From Candidatus Hydrogenedentota bacterium (GTDB lineage Bacteria; Hydrogenedentota; Hydrogenedentia; Hydrogenedentales; JAEUWI01), in contig JAHBVV010000001.1 in NCBI GenBank assembly GCA_019637335.1, forward strand, positions 909,178-973,177: 64,000 nucleotides of DNA, read 5' to 3'. Shown in pieces: positions 50,340-57,485 of this stretch (the first letter of the stretch is position 1; every line of letters starts with the position of its first letter). Both the position numbers and the translations under genes were made by a program. The notes under the pieces were generated by a model. That model did not search any database and was not told the DNA's origin. It saw only the letters and a program-made list of their open reading frames with translations.

Positions 50340-51308
50340 TCAGCCGCCAGGTTGAAGAGCCGCCTTATCCCTCCACAACAGATGTGCATTGGTACTATCC
50401 ATCAAGACACCGTCGACACTGTACATGTACTTTCTGGATTCCGTTCCAGTAAATAGCAAGATCAACGTATCCTCCGAAGGCAGAATTTTCTCATAGGTGA
50501 ACTCCTTTGCCTCCCATTTATTGAATTCCAAACTGGTCAGGGTGGACGTGAATATCCTTGTGGGTTTATCTGCTTTCACGTCATAGAATGTCTGTTTCCA
50601 GGATCCGGGAAACCAAATCCCGTCAAACTCATTTGGAACCACTTCCATTTCAAATATTATATCTCCGTGTTGAGCTGAAGAACTCACTATTAAACCCCCT
50701 CTTGACAAATCCACCAAGATTCTCTGACGAAGACCCGTCTCTTCCTCAATCTCAATCTGATATACGTTTTCTCCCTCATTGACTGGACCACAATGAAAGG
50801 ATTTGTAGTTTTCGGAGCCACCAGCAATGATATCGGAGAAAGGTGTGCGACCGTCCCCGAATCCGCACGTACTAGGCCCACGTCCCACGACCCTTTTCAC
50901 AACGGCGGGCCCGGCGTGAATATCGTGGTAGTCGTTGCAAAATAGCTCCATACTGACGTATGGATATGTAAAGTGGGCTATGTATTCATTATTTCGAATT
51001 AAGTCTGTCCTTTGGGTATAGCCAGATCTATCGTTAGGGCCACCTTTTAGGACTTTTGAAGTTTCATCCCGTTTCACAAACAGGTTCAGCCCTGCCCTGA
51101 CCTCCTCCACATGCGCCTCAACTTCGGTTTCTCGCTGAATGCCATCAATGCGGAATGTTACCCAACGGATTTCCTTGTAAGTCGCTGCGTAGCTCGACGC
51201 TTTTCTCGCATTATGTTCGTGCTCGGCCACGAGGATGCGGGCAAGCTCCCAATCAGTAGACACATCAGCAGAGAGTACTGCGGCAGTGGCAATAAGCAGC
51301 AGATTCAT
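50340..51308 (-). CDS. Exported hypothetical protein
   Basis: The protein has 322 residues. The N-terminus 'MNLLLIATAAVLSADVST' is a short signal peptide. The rest is beta-rich with many Tyr, Trp and Phe residues and four Cys, and contains 'VYQIEIEEETGLRQRILVDLSRGGLIVSSSAQHGDIIFEMEV' in outline, which resembles outer-membrane lipoprotein carrier (LolA/LolB)-like or DUF-type beta barrels described in planctomycetes. I do not assign a family. It overlaps the short reading frame before it by 4 nt and is AT-rich like its operon partners. Confidence 0.55.
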   Translation of the reverse strand: MNLLLIATAAVLSADVSTDWELARILVAEHEHNARKASSYAATYKEIRWVTFRIDGIQRETEVEAHVEEVRAGLNLFVKRDETSKVLKGGPNDRSGYTQRTDLIRNNEYIAHFTYPYVSMELFCNDYHDIHAGPAVVKRVVGRGPSTCGFGDGRTPFSDIIAGGSENYKSFHCGPVNEGENVYQIEIEEETGLRQRILVDLSRGGLIVSSSAQHGDIIFEMEVVPNEFDGIWFPGSWKQTFYDVKADKPTRIFTSTLTSLEFNKWEAKEFTYEKILPSEDTLILLFTGTESRKYMYSVDGVLMDSTNAHLLWRDKAALQPGG

Positions 51309-51496
51309 CGCATGCTCCCTTCTATCAGGACCATCGAAAAGCCTGAACAGGCTGAAAGAAATGACACATCGGTATCCATTATAAAACTATCAATTAGACA
51401 TTCCCTCGCCCTTAGAAATTTGATTCCAGCGACGAGACCAAGCAAGAAGTCAAACAAGCCTATAATGACAAGCGCAATCCCATCGGCAACACCCAC
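51305..51496 (-). CDS. Short membrane-protein reading frame, doubtful
   Basis: There are 63 codons from a GTG at 51496, ending in ATGA overlap with the next gene. One long hydrophobic helix (GIALVIIGLFDFLLGLVAGIKFL) is present. No ribosome site is seen at the GTG. In the same frame the sequence upstream reads on as natural-looking protein (NSSADGRIWCFVGVADGIALVI) to a TAA at about 51533, and past that stop (TRYSPESGYE), so this may be the end of a broken gene rather than a small gene. An ATG at about 51541 with GGAG is in another frame and gives only 26 codons. Confidence 0.3.
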   Translation of the reverse strand: MGVADGIALVIIGLFDFLLGLVAGIKFLRARECLIDSFIMDTDVSFLSACSGFSMVLIEGSMR

Positions 51497-51581
51497 AAAG
51501 CACCAGATACGTCCATCTGCCGATGAGTTCCTTTATTCATATCCCGACTCCGGAGAATACCTTGTTCAAAGCTACTCCTGA

Positions 51582-52187
51582 TTCAGGCGTTCTGAGGAAT
51601 TTCAATGGCAGGTCAAGCCCACGCTGATGGCCGCGGGACCGACGGAAATCTGCCATTCTGCGCGCGGGCACTCCCAAATGCCGCCGTCCTTCCCATGGCC
51701 CCGACGAGGGCAGCCCAGGTCGACCGCCGCCAACTATTTGACATCATCTGAGTTCTCCCTCATCGCCCGCGTCCACGGGACCTCCGACTTTGGCGGGACA
51801 CGCCATGTAGCCCGAATAAATCCCTGGACCATGCCGCAATACGGGACCGCAAACCCGCTGCCGTTTTGCTTCCTGCAAAAGTGACGAAACCCGCCACGCT
51901 TAAGCAGCGTAGCAGAGTGGAGGATTTTTGTCAAGCGCTTATTTCCCCTTGTAGTGTCCCCCCCCCGACACCGCAAACTGGGCTCCGAGAGGAGATTTCG
52001 GATGTTGTGAACTGAAAACGACATGACAGCCGCACTGGCCTCGGTTTGCTGTGGCGTGGGTGCGTTGTTGTGTCTTTATGCGCCACTGACCGTTGGGGTA
52101 CTGGGGTGACTCCGGAGGCGACGGGTCGGTCGCGCGAGTTGAGGGTTTCCATGGAGGGCCGGGCGTCTGTACCGTCGGGGGCGCATT
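51582..52187. other. Intergenic stretch without recognisable gene
   Basis: About 600 nt. A run of nine C flanked by GTGT and GACAC (about 51955-51971) makes a small stem-loop. Reading frames on both strands here are short and have no family features. This may be the remains of genes broken when the 45.6-52.8 kb segment formed. Confidence 0.4.
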
Positions 52188-52568
52188 GTGTATGAGGCGG
52201 CGGGGTTCGAGCTTCGCTGGGAGGGGGAAATGAAGCCGGTTCACTTCCAAGGCGTCGCGGCCGGAAGCGAAAACGTGGACTTCGTGCTGGTACGGCGCGG
52301 CCGCCTCATCGGGCAGGTCATCGACGCGGCGACCGGCGCCCCGTTGACGTCCTACCAGATTACGAGTGAAGGCGGATCGTCGGTCCCGCGTTTCCAATCG
52401 ATCGCCGACCCTTCGGGCCAGTTTGCCGTCGAGGTCGAAACGGGCAACGTTTACCTCCGGGTGCGTGCGCCCGGATACGCGGACCAGGAGCACCTTGTCA
52501 AGCCGCCCACGGCGCCCGGTGAAGACCGCGACGGCATTGTCATCGCGCTCCAGCGCGCGGGCCAATAA
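52188..52568 (+). pseudogene. Fragment of a carboxypeptidase-regulatory-like protein
   Basis: There are 126 codons from a GTG with no ribosome site. 'ENVDFVLVRRGRLIGQVIDAATGAPLTSYQI' is the start of a CarboxypepD_reg module, and the frame ends 'GEDRDGIVIALQRAGQ' like the C-termini of such proteins. The N-terminal text 'GFELRWEGEMK' is shared with the exported protein at 55812-56567, and 31 nt are identical between the two places. The frame is open upstream without a convincing start, so a truncated 3' end of a larger gene is likely. Confidence 0.5.
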
Positions 52569-52683
52569 CGCGCTGGAACCCGGAACGCGGCGCCGCCGCA
52601 ACCCGGTCCGGCTCACCCACCGATGAGCAATGGGAAAGTCGCCTGATCCGACTCTCCCCAAGTCGCGCCCCGCCGCCGAGACC

Positions 52684-52793
52684 GATCCACCACGGCCTCC
52701 GGAGTGTCGAACTGCAACAGCTTTTCAATCCGCATGGGAGTGCCGACCTTCTTGCGCCTGGGGAAAGCATGCTATTTATCTTTTCTGGTGTCA
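52684..52793 (-). pseudogene. Direct repeat copy B: truncated 5' end of the helicase gene
   Basis: The minus strand from an ATG at 52735 reads 'MRIEKLLQFDTPEAVVDRS', then diverges and stops at 52613. The true helicase begins 'MRIEKLLQFDIPEAVVDLW'. The match continues upstream through ribosome site and promoter, but the -35 is changed to GTGACA and the -10 to CATGCT, so the copy should be silent. It is in the same orientation as 45520-45629. Confidence 0.85.
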
Positions 52794-52945
52794 CGCTGCT
52801 CTAATATTGATGAACGAATAGAGCGGTGGCCCCGTCCACCCGCCTGGAGCGCGGGAGACCGCTGGAAGAGCCATGAAGAGACGAACGGGTGCGGTTTTGA
52901 CATTGCCGATGCCTTACCGACGCTTTGGGGCGGGCTTTACGCCCT

Positions 52946-52999
52946 GGTAACACATTAGCGGGCTGAAGTGCGGAACGGTATGTGTTTTTTCGTGATTCT
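52946..52999. mobile_element. Left end of a MITE-like element, interrupted
   Basis: GGTAACACATTAGCGGGCTG starts at 52946 and continues GAAGTGCGGAACGGTATGTGTTTTTT, the left arm of the family at 34696. The homologous text stops at about 53000 and a matching continuation reappears at about 53425. Confidence 0.6.
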
Positions 53000-53064
53000 T
53001 CAGGCGTCTGATGTAGTCACCCTCGTCGCACCCGACGTTGGCGGCTCTCCGTGATCGAAAACCG

Positions 53065-53354
53065 TCATCCCCGCTTTCGGGGCTGTCGATTTACTTAACG
53101 CACCTTACACTATGGAAGCAATGAGCAGATCCGTCATCCCCGCGAACGCGGGGATCCAGCGACGCGAACGCACAAACCTCCGAACTCCACTGGATTCCCG
53201 CTTTCGCGGGAATGACGCCATAGGGCGTTTGTACAAAATTGCAGGAAATGCGCTCACCGCACACGTTAAATCGACATCCCCGAACGCGGGGATCCAGCAA
53301 CGCGATCGCACAAACCTCCGAATTCCACTGGATTCCCGCTTTCGCGGGAATGAC
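53065..53354. repeat. dRS3-like palindromic repeats
   Basis: Two units of about 80 nt (53133-53216 and 53275-53354) each begin ATCCCCG..AACGCGGGGATCCAG and end CTGGATTCCCGCTTTCGCGG, then GAATGAC. Between is a conserved 'GCACAAACCTCCGAA' segment. A partial copy is at 53065-53090. They resemble the ATTCCC(N8)GGGAAT dRS3-type repeats known from Neisseria and many other bacteria. The protein-like reading 'VIPAKAGIQ' on the minus strand derives from them. Confidence 0.75.
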
Positions 53355-53409
53355 GAATACATCCAGTGTAAGTAAGGCTTCTTGTATCGGCGAATGCCCT
53401 TCTTTAGAG

Positions 53410-53525
53410 GACTGAAGAATTACGTTTTTTTCTGATGGCGCCGGTGTGCATGGAGCGCCAGTGGCGCAATCTGCCGGCGGGCCGTCCACCACGGCGCATC
53501 TTCGACCGGCGCTCCAGAGCTGTAT
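53410..53525. mobile_element. Second part of the interrupted MITE-like element
   Basis: From about 53425 the text GGCGCCGGTGTGCATGGAGC, then GCGCAATCTGCCGGCGGGCC, repeats the interior of the elements at 6263 and 34696. No right terminal repeat is seen. Confidence 0.55.
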
Positions 53526-53628
53526 TGCGCCAGGCGCGGCGCCGCCAAGCGTTGCAATTCTGACGGGGGGTGTGCGACTATCCGGATGCGGGCGGTTGCA
53601 ATTCGCGGCCCCCGATCAGGTTACCATC

Positions 53629-54072
53629 ATGCTTACGCACCGCGCGCACACAACGGGCGTTCGTCGCCGCCTCGCTCAGCCGCTCCGGCTTGCGGCGTGG
53701 CTGCTGGTGGTCTTCTATTTCGTGGCGTCGGGCCGGGCCTTCCTGCCCGGGGTCTGCGCGACCCAGCGCGCGCTGGACGCGCAAAACGCCCGTGATTCGG
53801 GCGCGCCGAGCATGTACGCCCCCCGCGCATGCTGCTATCTCCCCCTTCCGGAAGGGAGTGAATCCGAGGCCCCGCTCGCGCCGGAGAATTCCGGATGCGC
53901 CCTCTGCAAGCTGGTCAGCAGCGCGGCCCCGTTGGTGGTCGCGGTCCACGCGCCGGCGCCGCAAGCGCATGCTTTCTCGGCCCTCCCGCCACAAAACGAC
54001 CAGTGCGCCGCCCTCTTCCTCGATCGCACGCTGCAATCCCGCGCCCCGCCCCGTTTCATGCGCCTCTCCTGA
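53629..54072 (+). CDS. Small exported protein, DUF2946-like pattern
   Basis: The protein has 147 residues from the ATG at 53629. A hydrophobic signal or anchor lies at about 20-42 (LRLAAWLLVVFYFVASGRAFL). The mature part has Cys at 'GVCATQ', 'RACCYLP', 'GCALCKLV' and 'DQCAALFLDRTLQSRAPPR'. The CxxC followed by a C-terminal 'RAPP' is reminiscent of DUF2946 proteins, which are small metal-associated membrane proteins, but I cannot confirm this. It precedes the prepilin gene by 170 nt on the same strand. Confidence 0.5.
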   Translation: MLTHRAHTTGVRRRLAQPLRLAAWLLVVFYFVASGRAFLPGVCATQRALDAQNARDSGAPSMYAPRACCYLPLPEGSESEAPLAPENSGCALCKLVSSAAPLVVAVHAPAPQAHAFSALPPQNDQCAALFLDRTLQSRAPPRFMRLS

Positions 54073-54242
54073 CCCCATTCCATCTTTCTGCGTCAGGCGT
54101 GTGTCGGAACGCTGCTGTCGCGCGCCCGCTCCCGTCATTTCAGGGATGATCGGCCGTGTCGGTCGCGTTCCGCGGACACCCTTGCCCCGGCCATTCCAGG
54201 CCCCGCGCCGCGCGCCATCTCCGTCTTAGAAGGGCCCAATCC

Positions 54243-55217
54243 ATGTCCAGACGAGGCTTTACCCTTATCGAACTGCTCGTCGTTATCGCCATTATCGGCA
54301 TTCTCGCGGCGATTCTCCTGCCCGCGCTGGCCCGGGCGCGGGAAGCGGCCCGCCGCGCGAGTTGTCAGAACAACCTCAAGCAATTCGGCATCATCTTCAA
54401 GATGTATTCGAGCGAGTCGCCCGGCGAACGCTATCCGAAGAAGCTCTACAACACCGGCATGGGGGCGCCCGCCCTTTCCTGGCACGGGCCGGATCTCATC
54501 CCCGACTACATGAATGACTACCGGATCAGCATTTGTCCGAGTGACGCGGGGGTCTCTTCGGCGGCCATCGAAGATCAACTCGCCGCTATTCTCAACGGGA
54601 CATTGACGGCCGAGCCCTCCTATCGCGGCGGCGACCTCAACAACGACGGGTTTCGCGACGGGACGGATCAGGCCCTGTGGCTGTCCGCCCCGCGCTCGTA
54701 TGTCTATCTTCCCTGGGCCGCGACGAGCCAGCCGGAGATGGCGGGCATCATCGAAAACCTCAAGGCCTGGTTCGGCCCGGGCCGGCCCGGCGCGGGGCCG
54801 CCGCCCCTGGCCTTCCCCGATTCAGACAGCGACCTCGCCGTGAGCGGAACAATCCAAACCTACAACGGCGAAGCCATCGCGGCCACCGGCAACGGCGGGG
54901 GCAATCTGCTCTACCGGCTGCGCGAGGGGATTGAGCGCTTCCTGATTACCGACATCAACAATCCGGGCGCCAGTGCGCGGGCGCAGAGTTCCGTGGCGAT
55001 CATGTACGACTTCGTAGCATCAACGGAGAACACGGGACAGTTTCCGGGCGCCTCGGCGATGGGACAGGGAGTCAAGAAGTTCAACCATCTTCCGGGCGGC
55101 TCGAATGTGCTCTACCTGGATGGCCATGTGGCGTTCATTCGTTACCCCGGCGACTTCCCGATCACGCCATGGGTGGCGGGCTATTACGCATCCGTTCCCT
55201 TCGGTGGCGGTCTCTAG
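54243..55217 (+). CDS. Type II secretion/type IV prepilin-like protein with H-X9-DG C-terminus
   Basis: The protein has 324 residues from the ATG at 54243, with AGAAGGG upstream. It has a prepilin cleavage site and helix '[18 protein letters not shown]', then '[30 protein letters not shown]', and a C-terminal '[19 protein letters not shown]' (His-x9-Asp-Gly). This is the DUF1559-like pseudopilin family, present in many copies in planctomycetes and relatives. It is cleaved by a prepilin peptidase and inserted through its N-terminal helix. No pilus assembly gene is adjacent. Confidence 0.88.
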   Translation: MSRRGFTLIELLVVIAIIGILAAILLPALARAREAARRASCQNNLKQFGIIFKMYSSESPGERYPKKLYNTGMGAPALSWHGPDLIPDYMNDYRISICPSDAGVSSAAIEDQLAAILNGTLTAEPSYRGGDLNNDGFRDGTDQALWLSAPRSYVYLPWAATSQPEMAGIIENLKAWFGPGRPGAGPPPLAFPDSDSDLAVSGTIQTYNGEAIAATGNGGGNLLYRLREGIERFLITDINNPGASARAQSSVAIMYDFVASTENTGQFPGASAMGQGVKKFNHLPGGSNVLYLDGHVAFIRYPGDFPITPWVAGYYASVPFGGGL

Positions 55218-55263
55218 ACCGGCCGCCGGAATAGTAACCTCAGGTCAGTAAAGGAGTTTAATT

Positions 55264-55734
55264 ATGAAGAACCGGTATCTGTTTCCCGTACTTCTCGCGG
55301 TCACCGCCGCGGCCCTGGGCGCGGCGCTCGGGGGCAACGTCGCCCGCTCGGCGAACCACGGCGACGGCCAGCATGTCGTGGTCCACCTATCCAAGTTCAC
55401 GAGCGACCTTCACGCGTCGTTCATGGCCTTCAAACTCGCAGACGCCATGCAGGCGGAGGGCGCCAGGGTCACCGTGCTGCTCGATCTCGAAGGCGTTCGC
55501 CTGGTTGACCGGGGGAATCCCCTCAACCTCACGTGGGGCACGAACCATGGGACGCTCGAAGACGTGTACACGAAATTCGTCGGCGGCGGCGGCCGTGTGA
55601 TTGTATGTCCGCATTGCGCCGATGTGGCCGGCGTCAACCGGGACGCCCTCCGCGATGGCGCGATGATCGGCGTGCCCGACGAACAGACGATCCCGAGACT
55701 GCTGCTCGAAGCCGACAAAATTCTGGATTACTGA
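55264..55734 (+). CDS. Exported DsrE-family protein
   Basis: The protein has 156 residues with AAGGAG before the ATG. A signal peptide (MKNRYLFPVLLAVTAAALGAALGG) is followed by a DsrE/F-like Rossmann-type domain: 'HVVVHLSKFTSDLHASFMAFKLADAMQAEGARVTVLLDLEGVRL' in outline, and 'GGRVIVCPHCADVAGV' with a Cys pair at the active-cysteine position. DsrE proteins relay sulfur or sense redox state. Exported ones are usually of unknown role. It is 46 nt after the prepilin gene and 77 nt before the acetolactate-decarboxylase-like gene. Confidence 0.8.
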   Translation: MKNRYLFPVLLAVTAAALGAALGGNVARSANHGDGQHVVVHLSKFTSDLHASFMAFKLADAMQAEGARVTVLLDLEGVRLVDRGNPLNLTWGTNHGTLEDVYTKFVGGGGRVIVCPHCADVAGVNRDALRDGAMIGVPDEQTIPRLLLEADKILDY

Positions 55735-55811
55735 TGTCGTTCCCCGGGGCGGGCGCACAGCACGCCGCGATGCGCCCGCCCCGCTCGTTCGGATTAATCA
55801 GGAGTATGACG

Positions 55812-56567
55812 ATGAACAAGTTCCATAGTGGGTTGCTATCGGCGATTGCGTTGAGCCTTGCCAGCGCAAGCATCCAAGTGCTTCCCGAAGCGGTCGCGGA
55901 GTCCGCGCGGGAAGAGGCGACGGGTTTCGAGCTTCGCTGGGAGGGGGAAATGAAGCGGGTCCACCGCGATGGCGACGCCTCGCCACGCGTGAAACTCGGG
56001 AAGCTCGCGGAGCGCGCCGGCGCCTTCGCCATCGGCCCCCTGGCGGGGCTGCGCGGTGAAATCACCGCGATCGACGGCGTCGTGCATGTTGCGCGCGTCG
56101 AGAACGAGAAGCCCGCGGTGTCGAACGACTGGGAATGGAGGGCGCCCTTCCTGGTGTATGGGCATGTGGGCGCGTGGAAAGAGGTCCCTCTACCCGCCGC
56201 CGTGCAGACGCCCAATGACCTCGAAGCGTATCTGCCGGACACCGCGCGGGCGGCCGGGATCGATCCTTCCGCGCCGTTCCCCTTCAAGTTGCAAGTCCCC
56301 GGGGGCCAACTCGACTACCACATCATGAACAATACCGAGGCGGGCGACCAGATCAACCGTCCGCACAAGGAAGTCATGGCGCACTTCCAGATCCGAAATC
56401 GCCCGGCAACCCTGATTGGCGTGTACTCCACCGAGCATGCCGGTATATTCACGCACCACGGCGACGCGACCCACATACACGCGGTCAGCGACGATGGCCT
56501 CGACTCCGGACACCTGGACGCCGCCACCTTCGGCGAGAACGTGACATTATTTCTTCCGGTCCCGTAA
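55812..56567 (+). CDS. Exported acetolactate-decarboxylase-like protein
   Basis: The protein has 251 residues. The ATG at 55812 has AGGAG 7 nt upstream; the ATG at 55806 is too close to it. A signal peptide (MNKFHSGLLSAIALSLASASIQV) is present. 'FAIGPLAGLRGEITAIDGVVHVARV' and 'RNRPATLIGVYSTEHAGIFTHHGDATHIHAVSDDGLDSGHLD' in outline match the alpha-acetolactate decarboxylase family. The zinc ligands H-x-H-x10-H are exactly spaced in 'THIHAVSDDGLDSGH'. True AldB enzymes (acetolactate to acetoin) are cytoplasmic, so an exported member probably has another substrate. The N-terminal 'GFELRWEGEMK' segment is repeated at nucleotide level in the fragment at 52188. Confidence 0.75.
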   Translation: MNKFHSGLLSAIALSLASASIQVLPEAVAESAREEATGFELRWEGEMKRVHRDGDASPRVKLGKLAERAGAFAIGPLAGLRGEITAIDGVVHVARVENEKPAVSNDWEWRAPFLVYGHVGAWKEVPLPAAVQTPNDLEAYLPDTARAAGIDPSAPFPFKLQVPGGQLDYHIMNNTEAGDQINRPHKEVMAHFQIRNRPATLIGVYSTEHAGIFTHHGDATHIHAVSDDGLDSGHLDAATFGENVTLFLPVP

Positions 56568-56672
56568 TCCCGGCGCCCGCGCACGGATTGCCCGCGGACA
56601 ACGTCGGCTAGTAAACTCGATTCGCGCCCCTCCTGACTTTCGGCGCATCGCAAGTGCAATCGGAGAAAGCGC

Positions 56673-57425
56673 ATGGATGAATTGCAGCTTCTGGTGGACC
56701 TTCATAAGGACGGTGCGCGGCAGGGACCGGGCGGTGACCCGGAGACCCGCCTGGCCCTCGGCCTCTCGATGCTGGACGGCGCCCGCCCGCTGAAGATAGC
56801 CGATATCGGTTGCGGAACGGGCGCCGCCACGCTCGTGCTCGCGCGGGAATTGAATGCGCAGATCACCGCCGTGGATTTCCTCCAGGATTTTCTTGATGTG
56901 CTGGAAAACCGGGCGAAGGCGGAAGGACTCTCCGGGAAGATATCGACCCTGTGCCGTTCCATGGATGATCTCCCGTTCAGCGATGGGGAGTTCGACGCGA
57001 TCTGGTCGGAAGGCGCGATTTACAACATCGGCTTTGAAAAAGGCCTGCGGGACTGGCGCCGATACCTGAAAACGGGCGGCATCCTGGCGGTTTCGGAGAT
57101 CACCTGGACGACCGCCGCCCGCCCGTCGGAACTCCAGGCGTACTGGGAACGCGAATACCCCGAGATCGGCGTGGCGTCCACGAAAATGGCCCAGCTGGAA
57201 AAATGCGGCTATGCGCCCCTGGGCTATTTCGTCCTGCCGGAACATTGCTGGCTCGACAACTACTATCGGCCGATGCAACAGCGCTTCGAGAGCTTCCTTG
57301 AGCAACACGGCGGCAGCGAGGACGCCCGCGCGATCGTTGAATCGGATGCGCGGGAAATCGCGCTGTACGAGATGTACAAGGCGCACTACAGCTACGGGGT
57401 GTATATCGCGAGAAAGTTGGGCTAG
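56673..57425 (+). CDS. Class I SAM-dependent methyltransferase
   Basis: The protein has 250 residues. Motif I 'LKIADIGCGTGAATLVLAREL' (about 40-60), motif II 'AQITAVDFLQDFLDVL', motif post-I 'SMDDLPFSDGEFDAIWSEGAIYNIGFEKGL' and 'YLKTGGILAVSEITW' are all present. The target is not evident; the text after the core (LPEHCWLDNYYRPMQQRFESFLEQHG) is typical of small-molecule methyltransferases often placed near UbiE-like or arsenite-type enzymes. It is 105 nt after the previous gene and convergent with the sulfatase. Confidence 0.85.
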   Translation: MDELQLLVDLHKDGARQGPGGDPETRLALGLSMLDGARPLKIADIGCGTGAATLVLARELNAQITAVDFLQDFLDVLENRAKAEGLSGKISTLCRSMDDLPFSDGEFDAIWSEGAIYNIGFEKGLRDWRRYLKTGGILAVSEITWTTAARPSELQAYWEREYPEIGVASTKMAQLEKCGYAPLGYFVLPEHCWLDNYYRPMQQRFESFLEQHGGSEDARAIVESDAREIALYEMYKAHYSYGVYIARKLG

Positions 57426-57485
57426 CGCATGCCGGCGCGGGCCTGGTGCGCGGAGCGGCGCGTTCCATTTCAAGGAAAAAGACTA

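Noticed and set aside
51955..51971. GTGT-C9-GACAC stem-loop as terminator or regulatory site
   Set aside because: The stem is only 4-5 bp, there is no T run and no gene directly upstream.
53065..53354. Possible CRISPR array
   Set aside because: Only two and a half units, palindromic arms, a conserved rather than variable middle, and no cas genes.
53091..53492. Minus-strand frame with repeated VIPAKAGIQ
   Set aside because: It is a direct translation of the dRS3-like repeats, and the same artefact appears wherever these repeats occur.
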